NCBI GenBank assembly: GCA_945888515.1
Contig: CAMDAD010000015.1
Span: 1 to 64,000 of the forward strand
Direction of reading: 5' to 3'
Source: Akkermansia muciniphila
GTDB taxonomy: Bacteria; Verrucomicrobiota; Verrucomicrobiia; Verrucomicrobiales; Akkermansiaceae
DNA length: 64,000 nt
Shown: positions 39,017-50,200 of the stretch, in pieces
How positions within the stretch are numbered: position 1 is the stretch's first letter
Layout of the letters: the number at the start of each line of letters is the position of its first letter
Notes under the pieces: model-generated
Database searches by the model: none
What the model was told of the DNA's origin: nothing
Seen by the model: only the letters and a program-made list of their open reading frames with translations
Position numbers and translations under genes: made by a program

Positions 39017-42000
39017 ATGATCTTCAATCAAAAAATCAAAGCCATACTTCCATGCGTTTTCGCTTGTTTGATGAACTGCGATGCCGCACCAGCAGCGTTG
39101 ACTTTTTTGATGGATTCTATTGTTGATGACAAAGCACTCGTCACTCCGGTGGGAAATCCGTTTGTAGGCCCGATGAATGGAACGGCATTTCAGAATGATA
39201 TCCTCGTCAACCATAACGGATGGCAATACACCGCGTGGTATGATACGGTGGGCACGGATCAAAGTATGTGGTTGGGGCGGCGCAGCATACGCGGACCGAT
39301 AGCGGGGACTTGGGAAAAGTTCGATACTGGTTCGGATCTAGTTAATGGTGATGAAAGCGTCTGGGACACTCACAATACCATTTCGCTGGGTATTTCGAAG
39401 GCTGATGGCATTCTTCACATGTCATGGGATCATCATGGCAACAACCTACGCTACCGCCGCAGCTTACCTGGTTTACTCACCTACTCAGACAAGGCATGGA
39501 CTTCCGCGCAGATCATGAGCGAGCAGAGCTGGATCACAACCTCTGGGAGCACGATCACGGGTGTCACCTATCCGATGTTCATCAATACCCCGGAAAACAC
39601 GCTTCTGTTTAACTACCGCACCGGCGGCTCGAATAACGGGTCGAATTGGCTGGCTTTGTGGCAACCGTCTTCTTTCAACTATGCGGCACCCATCTTGGTC
39701 ACCGTGAGGGACGGAAGCTATACCGGCCCATCGAATAACGGGGGAACCTTTACTTCGAATAGCCGCAATGCTTACGCCAATGGCTTCGATTTCACCAGTG
39801 ATGGCAAACTTCATTACACATGGACCTGGCGAGAAAGCGTGGTGGCATCCAATCATGATCTATGCTATGCTTTTAGCCCTGATCGAGGGATCAAGTGGTA
39901 TAACAACGCAGGCACACTCATCGCTGATACCTCGCTGGGACAGCGCATCCGCGTCGATACTCCCGGTATCGTCGTCGTTCCTTTGAATTGCCAGCAGCAG
40001 TTGATCAACCAACAAACGCAGTGTGTCGACGAACAAGGACGCGTGCACATTCTGGTTTATCACCGACGTCAGGAAGCCGGCTTCGAGTGGACTCTGGGCG
40101 ACGGACCCTTTAGTGGTGTTGACACGGCCTATCATCATTATTTCCGCGACCCCACTACAGGGACTTGGACTGGTTCTCGTCTTCCCGTCACCTTTCCCGT
40201 AGGATCCCGCCCCGATGTGGAAACTTTGTCGAATGGTGATATTTATACGGTATATCGATCAGGCAAGCAATTAGTCATTGCGGCTGCCACTGCAGCGGCG
40301 AATTATACGGACTGGACCATTCTCACAAGCGTGGGAACCAATTACGGTGGAGAGCCGCGGCTTGATCACGACCGATTGCGCGAGAGCGGCGTTCTTTCGG
40401 TCTTCGTCTCGGAAGATGCGCCCTCATCGAGCACACCCACACCGGTGCCACTGCATGTGCTGGACTATGCCACGGGTCCCGTTTTCGAGGCACACGCTGG
40501 TCAGGATCAACGGGTGATTGATCTGGATGGAGACGGCTTGCAGTCCATCTCTCTGAATGGTGAAGTGGGATCAACCATAGGGATCAACACTCGATCGCAG
40601 CGTTGGATGCATCAGGGTGCGTTGCTTTCAACCCAAGCGTCTCACACCATAAATCTTCCTGTGGGCACGCATACCTTGGTATACGAGGCAACATCACAAC
40701 AAGGAGTCGTTTCCTCGGATAGCGTCGTCATCAGCATTGTCGCGATCTCGGTGAAACTTCCGCTGATCAGTGCCACAGCATCCAGTCATGATGGCAATTT
40801 GCCGGTAAACACACTGGACAGTGCGACAGCCACTCGCTGGTCCGCACTCGGTGCTGGCGAGTTCATCACGTGGGAATTTTCGAATATTGTACGATTGCGC
40901 GCGCTCTCCCTCGCTTTCTATCAGGGAAATTTGCGCAGAGCCATCTTCGATGTCCAGACTTCTGTGGATGGCATCTCGTGGATTTCCGCTCTCACGCGAT
41001 CAACAAGTTCTGGCGCGAGTGTGGAGCTTGAAGCTTACGATCTCCCTGACACGCCGGCACGGTTTATCCGTTACGTGGGTCACGGCAACACCATCAGCAT
41101 GTGGAATAGTCTGACGGAAGTGACATTTGATATCGCTCAACCAGAGCCCTATCAGGTCGACTCGGAAACCCTGCACCTCTGGCATTTGGATGAAACGACG
41201 ACTCCCTTTGTGAATGCTGCTCAGTCTTCCCATCCACTGTCTGGTTTGCATCATGGAGCGCTGGCGCAGCAGCCTGCGCCGAGTGGCTTCGGGGCTTCTG
41301 TGAATTTTAACACGGGTACCGGCACCAATCGCGGCATTATCACTTATGCGCCTTCGCTTTCATCGCTCGTGACTCCGGAAACACCGAATACCTTTGCCTA
41401 TCACGGTCCGGATGGAGCGTTCACGATCGAGGCCATGGTGCGGTTCGATACCCATCCTGGAACTTGGACTGTGCCGGGTCAGATTGTCGCCATGGAGGGC
41501 GATGGCTCCGGTCTGGAAGATCGCGTGTTTCAATTTCGCATTGCTACTGCGAATGGGGTTCCATTTCTGCAGTTCAACAAACTGGCTGCTGTTACGGAAT
41601 CATTATCGATCCCTCTGCCAGCAGAGGGCGTGCATATGGCCGCAACTAATCTGTGGTTTCACGTCGCCATCACTTACAACGGCAAAGAGGGCGAAGCGGA
41701 CAACACGCGGTTTTTTTGGACGCGTCTTGATTCGGGAGTGGCCCTCGCCCATCAGATCGGAACTGGGACTCTCTCTACGGAATTTAACTTCAGAACGATG
41801 CAGGGTGATTTTTCGATCGGCAACGAAGCGCGTTCCGCTTTGGGCAGTTCGGAGGTATTCTTGGGTTCCATCGATGAGGTCAGAATCAGCTCGATCGCCC
41901 GAACTCCAGCGTCGTTCGTGTTTGCACACGATGCGGATCAAGATCAACTGACCGATTCCTGGGAAATGGCTCATTTTGGTCATCTGGCACAACGTGCCCA

Positions 42001-42280
42001 GGATGACTTTGACGGTGATGGCACCAGCAACCTTGTCGAATCACTTCTGCAGCTCAATCCTACCCGCGGAGCTTCGATGTTTCGTGCGGCAATGAATCGT
42101 CAGGGAAATAGCGTCTCATTGTCCTGGCCGAGCGCCCCCGGCGTTCGTTTCCGAGTAGAGCGATCCACAAGTCTATCCGATCAATGGAATGATCTCGGAG
42201 CCATGGAGGGAGGCACATTCACAGATGCTAACCCTCCCGCCGAAAAAGCATTCTACCGCATTCGCCTCCTTCGTCCGTGA
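39017..42280 (+). CDS. Large secreted BNR-4-type protein with discoidin (F5/8C)-like and LamG-like domains; candidate polysaccharide lyase
   Basis: NGWQYTAWYDTVGTDQSMWLGRRSI...HNTISLGISKADGILHMSWDHHGNNLRYRRS; LISATASSHDGNLPVNTLDSATATRWSALG (F5/8C-like); FTIEAMVRFDTHPGTW...GSIDEVRISSIART (LamG-like). Confidence 0.75.
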   Translation: MIFNQKIKAILPCVFACLMNCDAAPAALTFLMDSIVDDKALVTPVGNPFVGPMNGTAFQNDILVNHNGWQYTAWYDTVGTDQSMWLGRRSIRGPIAGTWEKFDTGSDLVNGDESVWDTHNTISLGISKADGILHMSWDHHGNNLRYRRSLPGLLTYSDKAWTSAQIMSEQSWITTSGSTITGVTYPMFINTPENTLLFNYRTGGSNNGSNWLALWQPSSFNYAAPILVTVRDGSYTGPSNNGGTFTSNSRNAYANGFDFTSDGKLHYTWTWRESVVASNHDLCYAFSPDRGIKWYNNAGTLIADTSLGQRIRVDTPGIVVVPLNCQQQLINQQTQCVDEQGRVHILVYHRRQEAGFEWTLGDGPFSGVDTAYHHYFRDPTTGTWTGSRLPVTFPVGSRPDVETLSNGDIYTVYRSGKQLVIAAATAAANYTDWTILTSVGTNYGGEPRLDHDRLRESGVLSVFVSEDAPSSSTPTPVPLHVLDYATGPVFEAHAGQDQRVIDLDGDGLQSISLNGEVGSTIGINTRSQRWMHQGALLSTQASHTINLPVGTHTLVYEATSQQGVVSSDSVVISIVAISVKLPLISATASSHDGNLPVNTLDSATATRWSALGAGEFITWEFSNIVRLRALSLAFYQGNLRRAIFDVQTSVDGISWISALTRSTSSGASVELEAYDLPDTPARFIRYVGHGNTISMWNSLTEVTFDIAQPEPYQVDSETLHLWHLDETTTPFVNAAQSSHPLSGLHHGALAQQPAPSGFGASVNFNTGTGTNRGIITYAPSLSSLVTPETPNTFAYHGPDGAFTIEAMVRFDTHPGTWTVPGQIVAMEGDGSGLEDRVFQFRIATANGVPFLQFNKLAAVTESLSIPLPAEGVHMAATNLWFHVAITYNGKEGEADNTRFFWTRLDSGVALAHQIGTGTLSTEFNFRTMQGDFSIGNEARSALGSSEVFLGSIDEVRISSIARTPASFVFAHDADQDQLTDSWEMAHFGHLAQRAQDDFDGDGTSNLVESLLQLNPTRGASMFRAAMNRQGNSVSLSWPSAPGVRFRVERSTSLSDQWNDLGAMEGGTFTDANPPAEKAFYRIRLLRP

Positions 42281-42690
42281 TGAGTGAGAATCTCTCATCC
42301 CCGACCTAGACGCAGCTGATTCATTAGGCATTCCGAGTTCTCTAAGCACACAATGGCTCCGGATTGGCCGATAGATTTGAAACCCGACTAACAGCAACCA
42401 GCCTCCCAGAAATCCAGTGACTGGCTTTGCAGTTACGATCTTCATCCAGACTTAACACACATGCCAGATGGGTGATTCGGTTCAAGGTCTAGTTAAAAAA
42501 ATTTGCAGCATTTTGCTGATGAGGATTTGAGGAAGTGCTTCTGCTCCCATCCGGTGATCTCGACATAGGCGTTGATAAGCTTGCCACTCGCCGTGCGTCA
42601 GTCGCACATTCCTTGCACGTGTCTTTTTGGTGTCTTTTTCATTGAGCCAATTCGATGAAATGAAATTTCCGGTGGTTCAATAATTTTCAT

Positions 42691-42729
42691 TTGACAAAAA
42701 ACAACCTCATTGATAAAACGTTTAATCAA
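42691..42729 (+). promoter_or_regulatory. Candidate promoter with overlapping LacI-type operator
   Basis: TTGACA (42691-42696), 17 nt, TAAAAC; near-perfect 20-bp palindrome TTGATAAAACGTTTAATCAA (42710-42729) over the -10. Confidence 0.55.
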
Positions 42730-42902
42730 CTGCGCGCGTGCTTTGCCATGAGCATTGCGGAACGCGCGAAAATCCGAAGAACGTTGTTGATAAAACCATG
42801 ACATCTCAAACGCCATTCTCTCTCGCTGAACCGTCGTCACTGACGAATTCGTGTGATCATTATCAGCTCTGTCACATCATTCATAATGAAAATAGCCGAG
42901 AG

Positions 42903-45900
42903 ATGGAAGTCGTAGAAAAAGCCCTTACCAAGCGCCACATTGTAAGTCGTTTTGATCGATTCGTTGTAGTGATTCGACACTTTTTGTTGCTCTTCATTTC
43001 GGTTATGGCAACTTCAGAAGCTGCCGTGCAAATAGACTTTAGCCACTCCTACACGAGTGCAACAAATTCTTTGCAAAATACGGGTAACATCACCTTAGCA
43101 TTCACGGTTGATGGTTCGGGAAATGTGACGCTTGACGCATCCTGCGTACTTACAGGACCTGCGGCATACGTGAATGAATTCGACGGTTCAGTGGGAACAA
43201 TCAGTGATCCTGCTATGTGGGGGCAAAGTTTTAGCATCGTGTTGTCCTCATCGGGCAGCGGTAGCCTACGCATCAGCAACAGTGGCAACGGCCTCTCCGT
43301 GCAAGGTGGTAATGCGGAACGTCTAGATTACGCTGCCGAGAGCATTACGGCAACAGTGGTGCCCATAGGTTCGGAGTTTAAGCTGTTAGAGATCGATTTC
43401 GCCAACGCAACAACAACGTCGGACACAAAAATGAATCTCGAGGATACGGCTTACACCCTTAGCGGCAGCAGCGGTTCGTTGGATGTATCAGCTCAGCGTG
43501 TTAATGGGACTTTCACGATCGATTCGAGTGCCGATACGGATGCGCAAGGATTTACGCTGTCAGGTCTGACCTTTGATTTGACTGCAATTCCCAGAGTGGA
43601 TGCTGATACGATCGTAAGTTTTGCCAACAGTGGAACGGGTTTTGGCCCTACACCGCCTTTTATATTATCGGGTAACAATCAAGCGACGATTAGTCTGGCT
43701 TTTTCGATTAACAATACCGGAATCATTTCCTTGGATGCGTCAACAACGAGCACCAATGCGGCTTTTATTGCGACCGTGAACGAGTGGGACAAGTCGAACG
43801 CGGGGTCTGTCTCTGATCCTGCTTTATTGGGAAAATCATTCACTCTCAGAGGCACTCCGTCGGTCACAGGTGCAAGCGGAAACCTCAGCATCAGTGAACT
43901 AGGCGGAGGAGGCATTGGTATCCAAGGAGAAAATGCCAATAAAATCGATGGACTGAATTACGGAGCAGGTGATGCCACATCAACTCCTGAAATCTTGTCC
44001 TGGGCGTTGACCGCGCCAGCGGGGTTGGAACTGGTGTTCAAAAGTTGGTCATACATCGAAGGCTCGGTAGGTGACATCCGGGTATCAAATGGAACGACCC
44101 ACACTGATTTTCCCAACATCGCCAGTGCCACGGGTGGGCTTACTCTCCCTGAGTTGCGATTGGCCAATGGCGCTGCCTTGACATTCCGAGAAATTCCCGG
44201 AGTGGGTGCCACGACAGGTGCAGGTATTGCAGGATTCTCGTTTATCCCCGTGGCAACAGCCACTCCACCTAACGGATCAGAGGGCTTTGATAACGGTGGC
44301 GGGAATGGTCTCTGGACGAATGGCGCAAATTGGAATCCGGACGGTGTGCCGAGCGCCCCCTCGGATGCGATCATCAATGGGTATCAGGTCGTTCTCAATT
44401 CGATCGCACCCACCCATCCCGATGAGCTTCAAATCATCAGTGGATCGCTATCTTTCACCAATACAGCCTCATTGTCTGTGCGCGCGATGACGATTGGCCG
44501 TGATCTAACGAAGACTGCCCGTTTGGTGATCGACGGGTCTTCGGTATCGTTCGGTCATTCCAACTCGTCCGCCACGGATGAATTCGCGGTAGGCTCGGCG
44601 GCAACTTTGGAGACAAAATTAGGATCCAGTGGAGGTTCCACTCTGGAGCTTGGGGCGGCGAAGCTGGTTCTAGATCTCGGATCAGAATGGGTTCTCGATG
44701 GAACAAACTTCACAGGGACGTTTGATATAGGTCGACGTTTTGTCTTGGCGAACTTCGGTTCATTTTCAGGAACGACAGCGGGATTGCGCACGCGAAATTT
44801 TGATTTGCCCGCGAATCGTGGTCTGCAACTCGTGGCGACTTCAACTTCTTTTTATTATGAGGTTGTCGCGCAAAACGCGGCAACTGGTCCGAATGTGATT
44901 GTGATCAACGTGGATGATATGGCGGGCGGACAACATTTTGGTTTCGAGGGGAGAAATTGTCTATCGCCTACGATCGATTCCCTTGCTGGTGGCGGGATTC
45001 GTTTCTCAGCAGCGATGGCATCTTCTACCGTATGCGGGCCATCCCGATATTCGTTGCTTACCAGTCGCTGGGCATCTCGCAACACCAGCGAAAATTTTTC
45101 ATCACTTTACCCTTCGGGCACTCTCGGAAGATTCGGCGTTTCTGATACGGATTTGGAGCATGATGGACAAAACGTCGGCGCTTGGCTTCAAAACGCAGGC
45201 TATCGCACGGGGTTTGTTGGCAAATGTCATGTGCTGGACGATGACTTGAAAGATACCACGAAATGGGCGGCCAAAGGACTTATCCCCTATGGTAAGACGG
45301 CTGATCCTGCTATCGACGATACGGTGAATGGATCCATGAAGCACAATCACCGGGTCGTCTGCCAGATGATGCGAGAGCACGGTTTTGATTATGTCGACGG
45401 CTTTTACCATGCGAATCTCAAAGAGCTCTATAGCGATAAACTGAACGTTCACAATCAAGAGTGGATTACCAGTCGTGCCCTGCGCTTCATCGATGAAAAC
45501 CGCAACGAGCGTTTCTTTTTATACATGGCTCCGACCATCAATCATGGTCCTGTGAATAACAACCTTGATTACACACTGAAAGCGAACAAGGGCTATACCA
45601 GCGCGGGTTATCTTCCCAGTGAAGATTATTCGTTTATGCCGACACGGCAAGCCATCATCAATGAGGTGACCTCAGCTGGTAAAGATCTCATTTCAGCCCG
45701 CGAAACGTGGTTGGATTATTCGATTAAAGCCATCATCACCCGACTCACACAATACGGCATTCGCAATGATACGTTGATTATTTTTACATCGGATCATGGA
45801 GAAAAAACTCTCAGTGGGCCGTTGGTATGGGGGAAATCGTCTCTCTACGACCTTGGCATGAAAGTGCCGCTGGTCATGAATTGGCCGAATGGAATCACGT

Positions 45901-47138
45901 CGCCGGGGCGAACCTATAGTGAGATTGTCAGTCACGTTGATATTGTTCCCACACTGCTCACGCTGACGGGCGCTTCTCACTTGCCCACACGTCCGATGGA
46001 TGGGGTGAGTCTTGTGTCTGTATTGAACGGGAGTTCCGTGGCAGTGAGAGAAGATGTATTTTGTGAAATTGGATACGCGCGGGGAGTTCGGACCAAAACA
46101 CGGAAATACATCGCTGTGCGATACACGCCAGCGATTTATCAGCAGATTGCCAACGCTTATCGATGGCCGGAATACAGCGTTAACTCGCAATTAACGGGTG
46201 GCACGATTCCCCGGCCCTATTATGTAAATAACAGTGGACTTGGTGCGGGTGCCGCGTCGACGAATCCCAACTACTTTGACGATGATCAACTCTACAATCT
46301 CACGAGTGATCCAAAGGAGTTGACCAATTTGTATGGTCAGGAGCCAGCGACAGCTTATGATCTCAAAAAGCGTCTCGCCCAATACATCGGAAGCATTCCC
46401 GGAAGACCATTCCGTCAGTTCGGCGATTCTTCGTTGGAGTTCTCGCCATTGCCGTCATCGGCACCTGCCGCTCCCACATCCATCCAGATGCAATTCCAAG
46501 GGGTGAATCAGGTGAAGCTCGACTGGGTGGACGCGTCGAATAGCGAGCTTGGTTATGTTGTTCGGAAAACCCTCAATGGCGGCAGTCCTCAAACCATCGC
46601 GGAACTACCAGCGGGGTCGAGCACGACCACTGCTGTGCTGGATCCGGGGGTTGAAGACCTTGTCATTGAGGTGGCGAGTTACAATGCCGCGGGTGACAGT
46701 GTGATTCGCAAAGATCTACTGGAGCCGGCATCTTGGCGCTACCGCACTTTTGGCAATGCTGACCCATCGTTGACCCAGCCTGCGAGTCAATGGAATCACG
46801 ATGCCGATGGTGACGGGGTTTCGAACTTGTGGGAATACGCATACGGCACGAATCCACTGATGGCTGGTTCTGTGACCAAGCCGCAAATGAACCTGGCTGC
46901 AATTTCAGGGAATCATTTTCTGGAATATCGTTTGCCACGGGATCGACGCAGAGATTTGCAGTATCTTGGTTCCGTTTCCAGTGATCTATCGTCTGATTGG
47001 CTAACAGGACCTCCCCATTGCCGTGTGGTGGAAGACGGCGAAAATCATCTGTTATTTCGTAGCACAACGCCCGTAGCCGGTTCTACTAGGCAATTCATTC
47101 GCGCCGTCATGATGAATCCTCCGACTGAACAACCGTAA
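42903..47138 (+). CDS. Multidomain secreted sulfatase (duplicated beta-rich N-terminus, S1 sulfatase, FN3-like, C-terminal DxDGDG module)
   Basis: IVINVDDMAGGQHFGFEG, STVCGPSRYSLLTSRWASRN (CGPSR), FTSDHGEK; start chosen at MEVVEKALTKRH within ORF 42738-47138. Confidence 0.85.
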   Translation: MEVVEKALTKRHIVSRFDRFVVVIRHFLLLFISVMATSEAAVQIDFSHSYTSATNSLQNTGNITLAFTVDGSGNVTLDASCVLTGPAAYVNEFDGSVGTISDPAMWGQSFSIVLSSSGSGSLRISNSGNGLSVQGGNAERLDYAAESITATVVPIGSEFKLLEIDFANATTTSDTKMNLEDTAYTLSGSSGSLDVSAQRVNGTFTIDSSADTDAQGFTLSGLTFDLTAIPRVDADTIVSFANSGTGFGPTPPFILSGNNQATISLAFSINNTGIISLDASTTSTNAAFIATVNEWDKSNAGSVSDPALLGKSFTLRGTPSVTGASGNLSISELGGGGIGIQGENANKIDGLNYGAGDATSTPEILSWALTAPAGLELVFKSWSYIEGSVGDIRVSNGTTHTDFPNIASATGGLTLPELRLANGAALTFREIPGVGATTGAGIAGFSFIPVATATPPNGSEGFDNGGGNGLWTNGANWNPDGVPSAPSDAIINGYQVVLNSIAPTHPDELQIISGSLSFTNTASLSVRAMTIGRDLTKTARLVIDGSSVSFGHSNSSATDEFAVGSAATLETKLGSSGGSTLELGAAKLVLDLGSEWVLDGTNFTGTFDIGRRFVLANFGSFSGTTAGLRTRNFDLPANRGLQLVATSTSFYYEVVAQNAATGPNVIVINVDDMAGGQHFGFEGRNCLSPTIDSLAGGGIRFSAAMASSTVCGPSRYSLLTSRWASRNTSENFSSLYPSGTLGRFGVSDTDLEHDGQNVGAWLQNAGYRTGFVGKCHVLDDDLKDTTKWAAKGLIPYGKTADPAIDDTVNGSMKHNHRVVCQMMREHGFDYVDGFYHANLKELYSDKLNVHNQEWITSRALRFIDENRNERFFLYMAPTINHGPVNNNLDYTLKANKGYTSAGYLPSEDYSFMPTRQAIINEVTSAGKDLISARETWLDYSIKAIITRLTQYGIRNDTLIIFTSDHGEKTLSGPLVWGKSSLYDLGMKVPLVMNWPNGITSPGRTYSEIVSHVDIVPTLLTLTGASHLPTRPMDGVSLVSVLNGSSVAVREDVFCEIGYARGVRTKTRKYIAVRYTPAIYQQIANAYRWPEYSVNSQLTGGTIPRPYYVNNSGLGAGAASTNPNYFDDDQLYNLTSDPKELTNLYGQEPATAYDLKKRLAQYIGSIPGRPFRQFGDSSLEFSPLPSSAPAAPTSIQMQFQGVNQVKLDWVDASNSELGYVVRKTLNGGSPQTIAELPAGSSTTTAVLDPGVEDLVIEVASYNAAGDSVIRKDLLEPASWRYRTFGNADPSLTQPASQWNHDADGDGVSNLWEYAYGTNPLMAGSVTKPQMNLAAISGNHFLEYRLPRDRRRDLQYLGSVSSDLSSDWLTGPPHCRVVEDGENHLLFRSTTPVAGSTRQFIRAVMMNPPTEQP

Positions 47139-47233
47139 AGAGACAATTTTTTAGTCATAATTATCAGACCAATCAACTTTTTTATTATATTATTAAAACG
47201 ATTGCTCTTATTGAATCGACATATTAATCAAAC

Positions 47234-50200
47234 GTGAAAAATTTCTATCATCTCCTAAATTCTCGTAAACCGGGAGGTTTTACGCTCGTCATTACTGTAT
47301 CCTTGATGATGATTTTATCTTTGCTGGCGGTAGCGATGTTGAGCTTGTCTTCGGTTTCACTACGATCATCGGGCAGAGGTGAGGCGCAATCGTTGGCGCG
47401 TGCGAATGCCCGGCTTGCGCTGATGCTGGCATTGGGAGAATTGCAGAGAGAGTTGGGGCCGGATCAGCGGATATCCGCGTCTGGTGGTCAATTGTTGCCG
47501 ATGGATGACAAGTCCGCAGGTCAGCAGTGGGTAGGGGTTTACGATGCCTGGCCAGCAGGGAAAGAGTTGCGACCTGATCCGGCGTTTCGCCGATGGTTGC
47601 TTTCCGGTGATCCAAGCGAAATACAAAACATCGGAGCGGTAAGAGATGCTCTCCCAGCGGGGGAAATCGTTCCGGTTGTTGCGGCCGATGCTGATTCTGC
47701 CGCAGTGCAGGCGGGCCTGATCAAAACTCCCTCGGGGCGTTATGCATGGTGGGTGGGTGATCAAAACATGAAAGCAAAGCTGGGTGGCGCCGTGGCACCT
47801 GCAACTGATTCGGTAATTGCCGTTGCGCGCATGCAGTCTTCGCCAAGAGCTGCTCACGAGGTTTTTTTGAACGACGCTGAGATTCCTTTCGATTCGCCGC
47901 AGTTGGATCGATTGCCCACGGCATCCACGGCAGAACTGTTAGGAAAATCAGCGCGGCCACTCTTTCATCATGCCACCACCCAGTCATTGGGATTGTTGAC
48001 GAACGTCCGCGATGGTGGATTTCGCAAAGATCTTAGCTTTCTGTTGGAAACGCCACTGCCCCGGCCGAATTCGCCGGAGGTTACCCCTCTTTACAGTGCG
48101 GGATCGACGTCGGGAATCAACTGGGGCGAGCTGTGGGTGGATCACAACATCTGGGGTGAGTTGGAGAATTCTGGCACTCGATTGCCGCATGCGGATGGAA
48201 AGCCGATGCCTTCAGGAACGCCGGTTCTTGCAACAGCCGAGCAAAAGAGCGATCCATTTATCAGTTACAAGCACTTGCCTAGGCTGCAGTTGACGCTCTT
48301 GTATTCCTTGATCAGCAAAAGTCGCATCGTAAACTCGCAAAAAGTGTATGATCTTTTTCTCGTCGCAGATCCGGTCTTTACGATTTGGAATCCTTTCGAT
48401 GTCTGCCTCCGGGTTCCACCATCGGCTTTTGCTACATTCAAAAGTTGGGCCATTCCCTATGATTTGAATTTGCAATTGCGCCAAGGCCCACCTGGTAGCA
48501 AAAATTCTTTCAGTCGTTCTATCAAACAATTGTCGAACGATCGTCTCTTCTTTTTTTACGGTCAGTTGGGACGAGTGCAAAACCTGATCATGAGACCCGG
48601 CGAGGTGCAGGTCATCGCGCAAGGTTTCGGCGAAGCCATCAAAAATCCGGGCAAAGGCGTATGGCAGTTTGATGGAAAACTCGGTTGGGAATTTGCATCG
48701 GGATATGCCTATCCGATTCCTTATGAAACCAATCCCACATTGATGAACGGCTCTCAGCGTATTACGTATTCGATGACCCCGAACTCGGGCAAAAGCGAAG
48801 CGGGCATGTTTCTTTGGAGTTACAATTTGGGCGAATTGGTTGATGGATCTGGCAGAACGGATTACGTGGGAAGTTTTAACATCGATCTTTTGTATTCCCG
48901 CATGACAGGTGAATCAGCGATTTCTCCCTCAAGTTTCCCACAAATTTTTCCGAATTTGCCTTTGGATCCTTCGGCCGCCAAGACGATCGCTGAACTCGAA
49001 AACGACAAGTGGCCGATTTGTGTCTTCACCTATGGATTGCGAACGGAATCGGATCCGATGTTTTCTGACAAGACGAATCCCGGCACGCGTTTCACGGGGC
49101 GCGCCATGTTGCGTGCAAATGAGACGTCGGTTTCACAAGATCTCTACAATCTGTCACCGGATGTGATACGTGTATCACCGATTCAGGTGGGGATGCGTCG
49201 TGTCAACAGCCTCAACAGCCCCATCATTGAGTGCAACGCGGATGGCTTGGGCTATTACGGCGCCGAATACGGAGCCTTTGGTGGTGTTTCGCATGTGATG
49301 ACGCGGTCGATACCACGTGCTCCCATTCATTCACTTGGTGCTCTACAGCATGCGGCGGCTGAGGGAACAAGGTTTGGTCAGCAGCGTGGGGAGAGGTCTT
49401 GGTTCTTGCAGCCATCGGTGAGCCACGCCATATCCAATTCGTTTGCGCCATCGTGTTTTTCACCGTCAGAAGTGCGTGGATTGATCGCAAAGAGAGATGC
49501 AGCAGATCATTCTTATCTCGCCAACAACGCTCTCTGGGACTCGTATTTTTATTCATCGATCTCGTCGCAGACCACATCCGTGTATCGTAATGAAAACATT
49601 GCCTATCGCGAAAAAAAACAACGCATGGAAAGATTTCTTTCTCAAGATCAAAAAGTCTATCAAGCATTGCCCAATGAGCGCATGAGAGTTTGGTCGTCGG
49701 ATCGGGAAAATCTGCTGACTCGTGTATTTCCTTCCAATAAACCTGCGCCCGGCGCTGCTGAACAAACCGCTTCGTTTCTGATGGTGGATGGCATGTTTAA
49801 TGTGAACTCGACATCGGTCTCCGCATGGAAATCTGTTTTGTCCGGGCTCAAGAAAAGTCCTGTTGCGGTGAAAGGCAGTCCTGCTTCTGCCAAGGAAAAC
49901 GAAATGGTTGATTCGAACAACACCCCTGTAGCGGCACTGCTTCTGCCGGGTGCGGGGGAAATTGATCCGCAAGGATTATCCGATCCTGCATACAGGGATC
50001 AGTGGAAGGGTTTCCGTGGCCTTGATGATCAGCAAATTGATGAGTTGGCCCGTGCCATGATCAAACAAGTCCGCTTGCGTGGTCCGTTTTTATCGCTATC
50101 CGACTTTGTGAACCGTCGTCCCAGCAAGGACAAAAATCTCGCACTTTCTGGTGCGCTGCAAAGTGCTCTTGATGACGAGGCGGTATCGATCAATCGCGCG

